In this document: one piece after another, positions 23,320-36,112 of the stretch | Numbering within the stretch: position 1 is the stretch's first letter | Layout of the letters: every line of letters starts with the position of its first letter | Source of the DNA: Numida meleagris | Lineage: Eukaryota > Chordata > Aves > Galliformes > Numididae | Length of the DNA stretch: 64,000 nt | Assembly: GCF_002078875.1 (NCBI RefSeq) | Contig: NC_034415.1 | Coordinates: 21,467,225 to 21,531,224, forward strand | Direction of reading: 5' to 3' | Translations under genes and position numbers: made by a program | Notes under the pieces: model-generated | The model's input: only the letters and a program-made list of their open reading frames with translations | Databases searched by the model: none | Told to the model about the DNA's origin: nothing

Positions 23320-23378
23320 AAAATCAGAGAATATCCTGAGTTGAAAGGGAGCCCTAAGGATCACTGAGTCCAAATTAT
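23320..23378 (-). mobile_element. CR1 LINE tail fragment
   Basis: AAAATCAGAGAATATCCTGA, then GGATCACTGAGTCCAAATTA, a diverged reverse-complement CR1 end. Confidence 0.75.
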
Positions 23379-24000
23379 GCTCCAAAGCAATGAGTGCAAA
23401 TGGTGGGTCATGGTGAGAGCATCCAACTGCTATAGGTATGCGGTCCTGGAACCCGGGGAAGATGTGGACACAGCCCTTCTGGAGGAAAGGTTGGAATGGG
23501 GTGGCAGTGCCCCATTTCCTCATTCAGGCCAGGCAAGATGAGTGCAGACTGAGTGACAGCAGCACGATGGAGCTCCAGCCTGGATGGAGCTCTGCAGTCT
23601 CAGCAGGGACATTGCCCGGAGCACCCCGTGGTGCTCCACCTCTAGCAGCAATGTTTCTCTTGTCAGCAGCAGACAGCTGTGATTGGCAGTGGCAGCAAAA
23701 CGCCTGATGACTTTGGGATAGAACAAACTCAGGAGCAGACCCAGCAGAAGACAAAAATGTGTACTTAACAAGTATCGAAACAGCTTTCAGCCCATCAGCA
23801 ACCAGAGGTGGGATTGCACCCCTTCAGCCATATTTTGTGACTACAGAGCTGCGTGTTGTATTTTCCAGTCTGCATGATACCACCAAATGAATGTTCCCTT
23901 ACAGGAGCTGAAGCTCCAGAAGAGAGAGAAATTAAGAGTAAAAATGAAATTCATAATGAACAGGGCACTGTTTTGTTTAGTAGGCTGTTAATCATACAGA

Positions 24001-24075
24001 GACGTAGAGTCATAGAGTATCCCAAGTTGGAAGGGACCCAGAAGGATCATCGAGTCCAACGCCTGGCAACTCCTG
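24001..24075 (-). mobile_element. CR1 LINE tail fragment
   Basis: GAGTCATAGAGTATCCCAAG, then GGATCATCGAGTCCAACGCC, a clear reverse-complement CR1 end. Confidence 0.88.
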
Positions 24076-26090
24076 ACATAGTCCTTGGACTCCTGCACTT
24101 CATTGCTGGGAGAGCATTCAGTATCCCCTAATGTTGTAAACAGCTCGCCAAGGGACCTTGGCCATCAGACACCATACTTAGGTCTATATAGGTCTATAGG
24201 TCTGCAGCTCCCATCCTACGCAACACTTGCCTTCTCTGTGGCATGTTCAGGGTGCACACAGCTGTCTTCCCTCAAACATGCTCTGCTTCCCTGCGCGTCT
24301 CATTCTGCTCCCAGCCCTGCTCTCCTGCCCCAGGGCATGCTGCAGACTGACTTTGTGGCCTCAGATTTGTTTTGCTGTCGCGTTCTGCCTGCGCCAGCCT
24401 CCAGGCAGGGAGCAGCACGTGGCTCTCCATCCACAGCTGCTTCTGATTTATCACTCTGTCAAAAGCCCCAGGGCTCCCTGTCACTCCATGGGTTAATGGT
24501 TGCCACCTAGGCAAGACCTTGCAGTTTTAGGGTTGTTTAAACAGGTGTCCAACAAGCACCCGAAATGTAGGTGCCTTTGATTGTTCTTTTGTCTTGCTCA
24601 TTCCAAGGTCAAAGCAAAGAACAATACGGGTGAGCCATAGTAAAACACACAAAGCCTTCTGCAAAAGTCCACACAGAGCTCCACAGCACAAGAGCGTTTT
24701 TATTTTCCCATTAATAGAGAGAAGCCAGAACAGCATCCCCCTGTTACAGATGGGGAAACTGAGGCATGAGGCAACTGAGCAGCAGCTCCCAAACTAATAC
24801 AAAACAGGGACTGGTTCCTCCTTGGCTTCACTGGGCTTTAATTCAGTCTCAGAAATCCAGGTGAACCGCCCAACTCATCCATTTTCTATGCAAAATCTCC
24901 TCTACCAAAGGAGAGAAGCAGTACTAGAGGGAAGGAAGTGTGGATGCCAGGGGGAGGGGGAGGGGGAAATAGAGAGATCTCATATCCGAGACCCCAGTAT
25001 TAATTCGTATGTTGATGAATGCCATAAATTAGACTGCAATCAGCCTGCATTCTCCAGGGACCTATTCCCTGTAACGAGGCAGAGCCGAGGCTGCTCGAAA
25101 TCCAGAGGAATTCTGGAGACTCCGAGCGCAGTTCCTTCCTTCCCCACCCTCAATAAATAAATAACATTTGAAAAGAGGAAGGCATTAGCTGTGGATGGAT
25201 TTTAATTGAAGCAATGGCAAATTCGTTTCATAATCTTTAATTAGTAGGGGTATTTGCTGGAAATGTAATTTACAAGAAATGTGCTCTTTCAGTCACAAGT
25301 CTCCGGAAGGTCCAGGAGATGGGTTTTAGAAGGATGCTTTTTCACCACAAGGCACTTCCTCTCTTTGGGAAGAAAGCAGGTCATGAGGGATTCTGAGTAA
25401 ATTCTGGGAGCAGATTGAGCCATCAGACTGGAGACATCCAGAGGTCCCCTCCAGCCAATGTGTCTGTGAGGTTCTGGAACTACTTGGGATTGGAGACCCA
25501 AGTGAGAGAAATGGCTATGAGCACGAGTGGAGACAAAGGGCAGTTTTGGGTGCAGAGACCCAGAATCAAATCACAGCTCTTACTTCTCTGCTCATCTTCT
25601 CTGTTCATGCTCCACTTCTTGCCTGCTTATGCTGGGGTGAAAGCAAGCTTCTTTCATCTCAATTCCTAGCAAATCCAGGGTTATCCCAGCAAAGGGAGTG
25701 TGAGCTGGTTCTGCTCCTGAAGTCTGCTGACACATTGCTAAAAAAAATCCAATTGCTAGGAGAGGAGGAAGAGAAAGAAAAGAGATCCTGTCTTTTCATG
25801 GTGAAAACTTTGTGGGATGTCACTGAGAGAGCAAATTGTTGGTGTTAGCTGGGAAAAAAATAACATATGAATCCCATATTGACATTTGAAGGTGGTAATG
25901 AGAAAACAAGACCCTCCCTGGTAATCTGAGGGCATTTTGCAAGAAAGCTAAGGGGGAGAGCGTTCATTACGCCTTTAAATCAAATATGGTCTTCAAACTT
26001 GGTGCTGAGCATGTACGACACATCTCCCATGCCTCAGTTTCCCCTTGGTAACAAGAGAATCTCAGAATCTCAGTATTATAGAATAATTAA

Positions 26091-26225
26091 AAATCATAGA
26101 ATCATAGAATCACAGAATCACATAATGGCTTGGGTTGGAAGACACTCCAAAGATCATCTAGTTCCAACCCCTAAGATCACCAAGTCCAACCATCAAGTAC
26201 CAAATCTGTTACTCAACCACATACC
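26091..26225 (-). mobile_element. CR1 LINE tail fragment
   Basis: Repeated ATCATAGAATCACAGAATC microsatellite-like ends lead to GGCTTGGGTTGGAAGACACT and ACCAAGTCCAACCATCAAGT. The copy is in minus orientation and faces the plus-strand copy at 26371. Confidence 0.9.
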
Positions 26226-26370
26226 TAAGCACCGCATCCATGTTGCATGTGGTTGGAGAAGGGCTAGAACTCAGTATTCCATGCTGGCCTCTGGTCATCT
26301 AAGCTGGGGCACAGGGAGGTGCCTAAAGCTGTAAGAACTGCACTTGTGGGTGGCTTTCTGCAGGGAGATA

Positions 26371-26487
26371 GGTGTAGCACTGAGGGACATGGTTGACAGG
26401 CATGGTGGTGATGGGTTGATGGTTGAACTGGATGATCTTAGTGATCTTTTCCAACCGTAATGATTCTCTGATTCTATGATTCTATCT
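26371..26487 (+). mobile_element. CR1 LINE tail fragment
   Basis: TAGCACTGAGGGACATGGTT and TTGAACTGGATGATCTTAGT lead to TGATTCTCTGATTCTATGAT, in plus orientation. Confidence 0.9.
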
Positions 26488-27149
26488 TGGTTTGTTGTGA
26501 CCTTGGAGCGCCCCTCATGAGACTCAGGGATGGGGTGCTATGGGGATAGACAGGTCCAGCCTTCCTCACTCCCATAAGTAAGGAAAACAAAGCAAAACCG
26601 GAGCTGGAAAGAGAAGCCTTTCTGGACACAGCAGGGAGCTCCTGTTTCATTTCCCCTTCATTAAATACCGTGCTTTCCTCTAATGAAGGGGCCATCCAGA
26701 GCACTAATGAGACTCTTCTCATATCTCACTGTTTCAAATGCCACTTCCCCTTTCTGTGCAGAGAGAAACCCAGGCTTCAGCAACTCTGAGGGTGGGTGCC
26801 TCACTGCCACCTCACCATTTCTCTGTCAAAATAAAAGGAAAATTAGTTCCCCAACAAGAATCATAAAGCATCCACGCAGGCGGCTTTTTTCTTCATCTCT
26901 TCACCCCCTGCATCAGTGATGCATTAATTTCCTTCCCACTGAGATCTGCCATGCATTGCCTTCCCAAAGAGGGTGTTTCAGGAGGCAAATGTAGCAGGCA
27001 TCCCATCAGATCCAGATGTCTGCCACTGGGATCTTGTTGATTTTGCTCAGGATGTTGCCAGGAGGATGGTGGCAGTGGCAGCAGCTCCAGAGCAGATGCA
27101 CAGACACAGCGGATGGCCTGTAAGCATCTCCTCATCCATCATCAACATG

Positions 27150-27480
27150 AAGTTCAATTACAGCCTATTGGGGTTTTCTCGATTTGCCAGTTAATTAATA
27201 AAATCTGCATCACAGATGAGTTCTATTTACATAAGAGCTGAAGGAGGCAAGCCTTCATCTTATTTAATAGCAGTGAATATTCAGATGCTAGATTAACTCA
27301 TTGCTCTTGGTGCCAACTTATTATTTACTTGGAAGTGTTTTACAGATACTCTGAATTTTCACTTTTTTATTGTGAAGCAGTAATGGGAACGTTGCTTTCC
27401 TGAGCTCTGGCGGTTTTATTAAAACAACTTCCAATGAGCTGCAAAATCATTTCTGTATCGTTTCTGACTCCCTGGCTAGA
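27150..27480. promoter_or_regulatory. Candidate noncoding regulatory element, AT-rich
   Basis: This repeat-free block contains CAGTTAATTAATAAAATC, CTTATTTAATAGCAG, TTATTATTTACTTGG and GCGGTTTTATTAAAAC. Open frames are absent or short. It resembles conserved noncoding elements of gene deserts in composition; conservation is untested. Confidence 0.33.
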
Positions 27481-27739
27481 ACAAACAGTGCCTAAAGGGG
27501 CAATGACAGAGGTCTACCATAGTATATCACATCTGAGAGGGAAAGATCACTGTCTTTCCTCTTAACTAGATGTTTCTGAAAGCAAATAAGCAGTAGCCTT
27601 GACGCAGACACAAGTAAGTCATTTTTTCCATGAAGTGCAGTTGAATTGCCCGTCTATTGCCATAGGATATTGTGGAGGCTGGTGTGAGTTCAGGGAGGGA
27701 TTAGACAAAGCTGTGGTGGCTGCAAAACCTCATGAGATG

Positions 27740-27909
27740 AACGCATCTTCTGGTGGAAGCCCCATCCTTGGTAACATTCAAGGTCAGACTGGATCATGCT
27801 TTGAGCACCTGGTGGAGCTGCAGGTGTTCCTGTTCATTGCAGGGGAGCTGAACTAGATGACCCTTAAGGGACCCTTCCAACTCAAACGATTCTATGATTC
27901 TATGGTTCT
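27740..27909 (+). mobile_element. CR1 LINE 3' fragment
   Basis: AGCCCCATCCTTGGTAACAT and GAGCTGAACTAGATGACCCT lead to GATTCTATGATTCTATGG. The CR1 body may extend left to about 27660, where similarity is weak. Confidence 0.88.
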
Positions 27910-29427
27910 AATGAAGCTCCAAACCATATATCACCAAAGCTGAGAAGTTTGTGTCAAGACCACTTTGTACACACCCTGTTTCTGTTGTTTTTTTATGCGA
28001 CTGTTGTAGCCACAGAACTGGTCGGGCCACTGATCTAAACCCATAAAGCCATTTCTATGGCGTGGGAGAGAGCTTCCCTTAGGATACTGTTCACATCTGA
28101 CCTTTGTCTGCTGGTACCTCAGCATTGTCCTTGTCTGATGAGCTTCTTGGAGGACTGAAGAATTAAGAGGCTGTGGAAGTGCCGAAAGAAATTAGGGAAT
28201 GTGATTGGGAAGGAAACCTGGGAAATGAACCTTGCTTTTTAATCAACGTACCATGCAAAGCTGGGCTAATCAGCATTAATCAAGTAGAGTACTGCTGTTA
28301 GATGGAGGCCCTGATTTAGAACATGGTGCTCTAATAATGGCCCGGCAAATGCAGGGGAGTTTTTCCAGCTAGAATTCCCTTGCCCAAGACAGTGATTGAT
28401 CTGCTGAAGATGCATTGACCTGCTTTCCCAACTGCACAGCAGCTCAGCTCTGCAATTGTTCCTCCTGTTTTTGCAGCAGAAGTGCTGGGTGACCTCCTCT
28501 GAAAGAGAATCCTGTGGCAGCAGCCACAAGCCAAGCAATAAAAACAACATCCAGCAGGAGCCAGGCATTTTTGTTTTCATCACGCAGCCAGCCCGTGGGC
28601 GTGCATGGCTCTGCCCTAGCAGCAGCTGTCATCCTGCAGGCAGATCTGCACAGGCTGCTTGAGCAGGAATTCCCTTGGAGAGCAGCCATTGCTCCACAGA
28701 AATGCCCAGCGCATGATGCTTGGGAGGATGCTGAAACCAATGCCCTGTGAAGTGCCATGTACACTACAGTAGTGGACAGGGGAGAACATTAGGCTAGATC
28801 CTCAGAGGCGGTGCAACGTGACCACCTGCCAGCCACCAGCACCAGGCCTGCTTTATTTCTGTGGCCCAATGAGCTCAAGGGGCTGTTGAGTTGGGTACCT
28901 TCCTTCATAGAGGGAGCCACTCCCCATTGGAACGTGGGTTGGATAAAAGGGATGGATGGAGAAGCTGAGGCACAAAACGAAGGAGCTGCCTAGGGTTGGT
29001 GGCAGAGGTAGGAGCTCCTTTTACCTTGGAGATTCCAGGTCTCTCTCCACTCCCAGCAATACACACTGCTTTCCAGACAAGGCAGGTTTATTTTTTTGAT
29101 TCCTTGCTCCATTTGCGTAATCAAATTTTCTCCCTGCCTTACCATTCCCAGTGTTTGAAGTGTCAGACATGAAAGCAAAGGGAAGTCAATCAGATGTGCA
29201 AAGGGCTATTGGAGATAATTGGCAGGCTGGGGAGGAGAGCATCATGAAAGTGATGCCACCAGCTTCCTTCTGATCTCTTCTTCCTCCTGAGCAGAAATGG
29301 GCTGAGAAACAGCATTTGAGGAAGGCATGGAAAAAGCAGCAAGTCATGAGGGAGTTGGGCAGTCGGACCTCTCTCATCCTCTCCTCACCCTCTTCCCTCA
29401 CCCTCTTCTCCCCCAAAATCAGCATCA

Positions 29428-30495
29428 GTTCTTTCTAGCAATATTCCCAGTGCTTTCTATGAATCTCTATATCACTTTCTAGAAACAACCCCGGCATCTT
29501 TCTAGGGATTTCCCACATTTCTGCCTAGGGATTTCCTCATTGTTTTTCAGGAACATCCCAGGTAATTTCTCAGGAATGTCCTATGTTGTTTTTTAGGAAT
29601 TCTGTAGAATCTTTTCTATGAATTTCTGCTTTGTTCTCTAGGAATATTCTACAGGGATCCACCACAGATTTTCTCAGAATTTTCCAAAGTTCTTTCTAGG
29701 AAGTTCTATGCTACTTTCTGGGAGCTTTGCAGGAGCTTGCCCCCAGTCTTCCAGGATTGTCCCCAAGTATTTTCAAGGAATTTCCTAATTTCCTATGTTG
29801 CTTATGTCCCAGGATGTTTTTCAAGCATCTCCCAAGAAGTTTTCTAGAAATTTTCTTTTTGGTATCTAGGAATTTCCCCTTTTTGCTTACCTGGAATTTC
29901 TCTCCTCCCCACCACCCACTTTTTATTTATTTTATTTTTTAATTATTTTTTCCAGAGTGCTTCCCAGGAATTTAATAGAATCACAGAATCTTAAAGGTTG
30001 GAAAAGACCTCTAAGATCACCCAGTCCAACCCCAACCCATCCCCACTGACCATGTCCCTCAGTGCCACATCCCCATTGCTCTTGAACTCCTCCAGGGACG
30101 GTGACCCCACCACCTCCCTGGGCAGCCTGTGCAAGTGCATCACCACACTTTCGGAGAAGAAGAAGTTTTTCCTAATATCCAGTCTTCCAAGGAATAGTTG
30201 GTTTTTTTTTCTAGGAATTCTGATGTTACTTTCCAGGAGTTTTTATGTTTCTTCCTAGGAATTTCCACATTGCTTTCTAGAAAACTCCCCTTTGCTTTCC
30301 AGGAATATCCCATGTTACTTTCAAGATGTTTCTCATGTGACTTTCAAGGAATGTCCTAGCATGCTTACCAGGAAATTTGCAAATGTTTTCTCAGAATCTT
30401 TTGGGATCCTCTGTAGGATTTTCCCCTTTGCTTTCTAGGAATCTTCATGCTGCATCCTAGGAATGTTTCCAGGGTGCTTTCCAAGAATCCTGGAA
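29428..30495 (+). repeat. Degenerate 22-23 bp tandem repeat array
   Basis: Successive units follow the pattern CTTTCTAGGAATTTCCCATG plus about three bases, for example CTTTCTAGCAATATTCCCAG, CTTTCTAGGGATTTCCCACA, CTTTCTAGAAAACTCCCCTT and CTTTCCAGGAATATCCCATG. Spacing is mostly 22-24 bp with many substitutions, so this is an old minisatellite. A minus-strand CR1 (29974-30187) interrupts it and the array resumes on the other side. About 850 bp of array remain. Confidence 0.85.
29974..30187 (-). mobile_element. CR1 LINE 3' fragment inserted in the tandem array
   Basis: AGAATCACAGAATCTTAAAG and ACCTCTAAGATCACCCAGTC lead through ACCACCTCCCTGGGCAGCCT to TTTTTCCTAATATCCAG, the reverse complement of about 210 bp of CR1 3' sequence. 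It is relatively well preserved, so it is likely younger than the array around it. Confidence 0.93.
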
Positions 30496-30659
30496 CACAA
30501 GAACACTCTTTGTGTGTGTGTGTGTTACCAGACCTCTTCTGCTTTCATGGAGGTCTTCTTGAGACTGTTTTCCCAGTAATGGCATGGGGAAGTGGCTGAG
30601 GTTGCTCCCTGAAGGCCTTTTGCCTTATTCTTTAGGACCTTGGTTTAGTGGGCAATATT

Positions 30660-30735
30660 GGTGTTAAGTGAACGGTTGGACTGTATCTTAGAGATCTTTT
30701 CCAACATTAGTGATTTAATGATTCTATGATTCTTT
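30660..30735 (+). mobile_element. CR1 LINE tail fragment
   Basis: ACGGTTGGACTGTATCTTAG and GATCTTTTCCAACATTAGTG lead to ATGATTCTATGATTCT. Confidence 0.87.
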
Positions 30736-33465
30736 CTCTGCCAGATTTTGCGCGGATTTGTGCTTTTTATGGCAGCCCTGGGAACCCCTTCCTTGCTGTG
30801 CTCTTGTCATCACCGTGCAGCCAGCTCTGGTGTTTCCTTATGCCACGCTGCCTCTGATCTTCTCTCCGGCTTCTTTCCTAAGTGAACATCTATTTGCTGT
30901 TCACTCAGGGAGCTGACTAGGCTCCTTGCAATAACTCAGGTGTTGAAGCATCATTTGTTGAAATGGTTTTAGGCCATGCCTTGTGCTCTGCTTTAGCAAT
31001 AAAAACAGTGCTGAGGAGGTTTCTCTTCTTCCACACACTTCTCATTCCAGCCACATCCAAACTGCCCAGGTATGGCAATCACAGAGCGTGCTGGAGAAGG
31101 CACCTGGATCAGCAGTGCAAATGAAGTGGGGATGTCCATCATCTCTACAATACAGTCCCATTAATCTCCTAAGAAGTTAATGTGGTTTGCATGTAATGCC
31201 TGGAGATGAAAGCTGGGCTGCAGTTTTTAAGGCATTAGCAAAATCCTGGTGAAAGCTAATAGCAAAATTGAGAGAGAGATCCAGAACTCATCTGATAGTT
31301 TCAAACCTTTGATGTGACGCTGATTTAGGGAGTGACCTTGGATCCCCACCAGCTTTGGACATGACTGAGCCAGAAAGGACAGCCGGGCCTTTCTCTGTTG
31401 GTGTCAGAAGTGGAGCAGATTTATTGAAGCTGAAACTTTCAGAGGGCAAAAAGAGGACAGCTTTGACAAATGTCTCAGATAAAAAAATAAAACAGCCCTG
31501 AAATTCTTGAAAGGTCCCACTTTAACAATCAAGATTGCAATTTGAAACACCCTTGTTCCACCATTTAGGCTGATTATTAACAGCATGTTCAGAGACTACT
31601 GAAACAAAACATTTTAATTGACCCCAACCAGTTGGTTTTGTTTTAATTTTGTTTCATTTTTCAATTCACAGAAGCTTGAGATTTTATCTTTCATCTCCAG
31701 CTGGAACAGAAGGGAAAAGTAGAAATCTCCAGAAGCTTTGTGAAGTCATACCCAGAAGAAAGGCTCTTCTCTCTGTGCTGCTGGGCTCCCTAAGCCTCCC
31801 ACTCCTCCAGATAAATAAGAATTGCAGCTCTCAGCTGGGTGTCCTTCTGCAAGCAAGCACACACAGCCATTAGCTGGGGAGGATGAGGCGTGGGCACGTG
31901 TCCCTGTTGGCTGCTGTTGTCACAGGGCTGGGGACACATCCCAAAGCAGAAGGTGGGTTGGTCAGGGCAATGCTGAAAGGTCCCTAATCCTACATTGCTT
32001 ATTCCTCTCAAAACACATATCCAAGCTCTCTGCAGTGCTCATGCCTGGGGAGTGCTGAACTCAGAGGCTGCCATCAGCGCTCCCTGCGAAGCAGCACCAG
32101 ACGACCTTTTGCTGGGCTCATGCCAGTGTGTGCAGTGCAGCCCTCCAAGCAAGCACGACAGCTGTAAATAAGCAGCTCATTTGAATGCTGAGCCTTCCTT
32201 GATGAAGGAAAGCGCTCGAGTGTGTTAAGGGGCAACTATTTGTTTTCCTCAGCTCCCATTGAGCTTTCCAATTAGCTAAAGAATGCATGCATGATGGAAG
32301 GAACTTCTGTTGAAGCAGTCACACACGCTCCCTGCTGTCGCACAGCTACCTGCTGTGGGGTGGGACGAGAAGCAGCTCTCTCCAGGGTGGGGAGTTTCCT
32401 TCAAACATTTGGGATTCCTCTGTGCGGGGGCACCTCATGGCCATGCTTTCAGGCCCTCGGCATCCCCAGTGGGGCCTCAGTCCCCAGAAGAAGTTTCCAA
32501 ACCCAACAATAGTCTCCAGCAACACCCATACTAACAGTGCCTTGAGTATCTCCATGCTCAGAGAAGAACTGTGGCCCAGCCCAGGGGACAGAGGAGAGGT
32601 GCTTAGCAGAAGTTTGTCATCATTTAAGCTGTGGGATTGTTCAGGATGAAGAAGGATGGTGGATGGCAAAGGTGAGCATCAGAGCAGGAATGAGGAGGGG
32701 CAAGAGGGATGTGTGCTGGACAAGGGGACCCACCAGTTCCCTGTGTTGCTGGGTGCTCCTCACAAACTCCTCTCTCTGAAGCAGCAAGCAGGTCAGCATC
32801 CCCAGCTGTGCATGACTCAGGGTATTTTTCATCCCCACTCCTTAATCCCAGCTATTAGGACCTCTGCCTGACACAGATCATTATTGCCAGGGAGCGCAGT
32901 CATTTGGAAAGGAAGAAAATATTTTCATCAAGCAACAGAATTCTCCGGAGAGAACAACAAGCAGTGAAACAAACTGGGTGGGTTGAAGCGAAGAGCAGGG
33001 AGCTATTGGGCACAGAGGGTGTGCAGGAGCTTTGCTGCTATGCTTCACGCCTGGACACCCAGCTCATGTAGAAACCCTCCTGCTCACAGGATTGCTCCTG
33101 CAGCCAGCATGATGCTGGTGCAAAGCTTTGAGGATGGGAACATCTGTGCCATATTCTAAGATGTTTTTAAATGATGGACATGGGACACAGTGTCGTTAGC
33201 AGCATGGTCAGGAAAACCATCTTTTTCACTTGAAAATTGATCGCGTTTGATCTGAGCTCTGGTGTGAGACAGTAATCATGGCTCTCTGCAGTGTTGTTAT
33301 TAGAAGGATCATCAAGTCAGAAGCTCACTTTCATGTCATTTCTAGTATATCTTCACACAGGCAGCAGGCTGGAAATCCATCCTGACCCCAACCAGAGCAG
33401 CTGGAGCTAATACTCTTTGAATAGCTCCTGAGGGTGTGCCAGCTCCAAGGTTCAAAGAGGGTCTG

Positions 33466-33590
33466 GAATCATAGAGAGATAGAATCATTTGAGTTGGAAG
33501 GGACCATTAAAGGTCATCCAGTCCAACTCCCCTGCAACGAACAAGGACACCTACAGCTCCGTCAGGTGCTCAGAGCCTTACAGGGTAATG
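33466..33590 (-). mobile_element. CR1 LINE 3' fragment
   Basis: AATCATAGAGAGATAGAATC and GAGTTGGAAGGGACCATTAA lead to CACCTACAGCTCCGTCAGGT, in minus orientation. Confidence 0.9.
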
Positions 33591-34261
33591 GACGTGTCCA
33601 GATGTTGCTTTGTGTTTATGATGAGGGAGGAAAGCCATCCCTCCTTGGAGATCTGGGCTGGCCTTCGTGACTTTGGGCTGAGGAACTCTTACGGGATGGT
33701 TTAAATAAGGAAGGAATTCAAGCGGGGACTTTGATTGTGACCGTGCAGAAGTAGATATCACCAGGTTAAGGGAGGGACGCTGGGTGTGGGGATGTGCACC
33801 CAGGCTGTGCGATGCTCTGCCAGCTCTGGAGACCATCAATCACATTGCGAGTGGGTGCATGGGGTCTTAATACAAAGAAAGATCCAAGTGGAGGCTGGGG
33901 GAGTGTGAGACAAAGTGGGGGGATCAGCAGGTGAGATATACTCCCCAGCTCTCCTACCACCAAATAGTAGTATGGAAAAGGAGAATGAAAGGGGGTGTTA
34001 ATTTGGCTCCAGCGAGCCAGTTCACAGCCTCAGAAGTAATCTTTTCCCTTTCATCCCCCTGCTTACCCAGCATGTCTCTGCAGAGCTGCATTAGCAGCTT
34101 TAGGTCTGCAGGATAAACCACAGTTATTTTTCTTTATTTGCTGTTTTTCCTTTGAAACAGTTTTGGTTGGTTTGGTTTTCTTTTTTTCTTTCTTTTCCTG
34201 TAGCTCAAAATTTCCCCCAAAACACTGAGGTCTTGCAGCATTGCCTTAATGCTGGTCAATG

Positions 34262-34315
34262 GGTGATGATCTCCAGAGGTCCCTTCCAATCCCTATGATT
34301 CTCTGATGCTGTGAC
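34262..34315 (+). mobile_element. CR1 LINE tail fragment
   Basis: GATGATCTCCAGAGGTCCCT and TCCAATCCCTATGATTCTCT, a short plus-oriented end. Confidence 0.83.
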
Positions 34316-34859
34316 CTCATAGTGCTGCTCTTTCAAGAGCCATCTATATTTTCTCCTGAGTGTCTCAGAGGACAAGAGATTAAGCTATGAGGGGACAGAA
34401 GAGCATTCCCCCATAGTACTTGTGTTACTAATTAGTTTTCTAAACACATAACAAGGTGCCACAGCTGTAGTGTGGATCTTGTTGACCTTTCAAGTTCTAA
34501 AGCATACTTACCAAATGCCAAGCTGCCTGAAAAACACACAGGGCTTGGTTTTCTTGGCTCTTCTCTGTTATATGGGTTTTTTGAGGGGTGGAGTTGAAGA
34601 GAGCATCTCACCAGAGCATAGATGGTCAGGAGTATAGAGGGGTCTCATAGAGCATCTGTCCCACAGTGAAATCAAGCTTGGAAGGATCATTAGGCAAGAC
34701 CAGGGCCTGAGCCAGTGTGACTCCCAGAGATTCACAGAAACCACAGCCACGGGCCAGCGGTGCTCCATGGGAGGACAGGGCAGCAGTGAAGAGGCCAGCA
34801 GGCCAGCCGTGTCCACAAAGCCCTAATGCGGCTTAGCAATGTGATCCCAAAATAGTCAG

Positions 34860-35090
34860 CTTGTCCAGTGAGAGAAACTCTCTAATTCAGCCTGTGTGTT
34901 TATTTAGGGAGATAGTCATTTCCTCCAGCTCATCTTCCCTGCTCCTGAGCCCAGCTAATCACCTGCCAAGCGGCTGGAGGTGACAGACCGGAGGAGGGAG
35001 CACGGAGCAATAAGAAATCATTTCTGTGGGTGATTTTTAATATCCAAGCGACAGTGGCAGACAGCAGAATGATGGAAGTGTGGACGCTGG
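34860..35090. promoter_or_regulatory. Candidate noncoding regulatory element
   Basis: This repeat-free block contains CTCTAATTCAGCC, AGCTAATCACCTG (homeodomain and E-box type motifs), GCAATAAGAAATCATTTC and GATTTTTAATATCC. Function is inferred from motif content only. Confidence 0.28.
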
Positions 35091-36112
35091 CAGCTCATCT
35101 GCCAGGAGCTGCCTGTCCTATGGCAAACAGATGGGCCTTTCAGCACGCGTTCAGCAGGGGAGAAACCTGCAGCATTAAATGAAAAAGGAGAAATGTGCCA
35201 AAGAGTGAAGACTCAGGGAGGGCAGCATCCCTACAACAAGCTTTTACTCCCAGGGAATTCACCTGCCTCTTTTATCTCTCTTCTGCATCCTCCCCAGCCA
35301 CCCAGGGAGAGATGCTCAGGTTTCAGCTGAGTGTATTTTGGAAATGAATTTTCTATTTCATTACCCCACCTAACACCTCTGAGAAGGAATGGTCAGAAAG
35401 TTAATTCTTCCCTCATCGCTAGTTGGCAATAAAATGCTACCAGAAAGAGATGTGGAAATTCCTCTTGCTAATTTAGAATTACTTTTACTGGTGTCTGTAA
35501 TGGACTCTGGCTGCTTCTCAAGGACCTTCTTTCTAGTCCTAATTGCTTTCTCTGTGAAACAAATCCCCCCTTGTGCACTAATAAGCTTTAATTGCCCTGA
35601 GCAGCTTCAGGTGGGACCCTATCCACCCACACTCCTTCTGCACATTGGTCTGGGGGTTCTGTTTAAACTCAGGGCCTCTCTGGTTCTGATGCTCAAGCTT
35701 GACTTTTATTTTTCTATTTGGGAGGCAGTCTTTTGTTCCAGTCTTGTTTCTGATCTGTTCCCTTGATGATCCTTGGACTTAAGTTATAAGTAGTTTGCCC
35801 CTCTTCCTGCTGGGGGTCCTTGGGTGTATGCTGGGCCTGATTCATCACCTTGCTTCCCCTGGAGCTTTCAGTGGACCTGCTATCCCTTCTCTGCTCACCT
35901 TGTCCAGCTCAGCTCTTGCTGCTCACTGACATCCTGTCTTTTTGCTTCCAGTTGAATTGTGATGTGCAAATACATAAATATAAGTCCTAGCTTGAGCATT
36001 TACTGAAGGGATTAAATGTCCTTTCACTTCCCTTATTTTGATTCCTCTTATCCCATTGCCTGACAGGGCTCTAAGACCCTTTTCTGGCTCAGTGGGCCCT
36101 GCCTATAGGAGG

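Larger units (their letters stand above)
19997..29427. other. Intergenic, no supported gene
   Basis: This holds a short CCCCATCC-type simple repeat at the gap edge, CR1 fragments (22085, 22168, 23320, 24001, 26091, 26371, 27740) and several AT-rich repeat-free blocks. Short open frames on both strands lack homology or paired splice sites. Confidence 0.6.

Noticed and set aside
23617..23636. GGAGCACC...GGTGCTCC hairpin as a small RNA gene
   Set aside because: Stem of only eight base pairs with a tiny loop, too short for a microRNA precursor.
29428..30495. CRISPR-like array or LTR
   Set aside because: Units are directly adjacent and diverged, with no spacers of constant length. The only insert is a CR1.
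35389..35766. 125-aa open frame as a possible gene
   Set aside because: It is hydrophobic simply because the strand is T-rich. There is no homology and no splice or promoter context.
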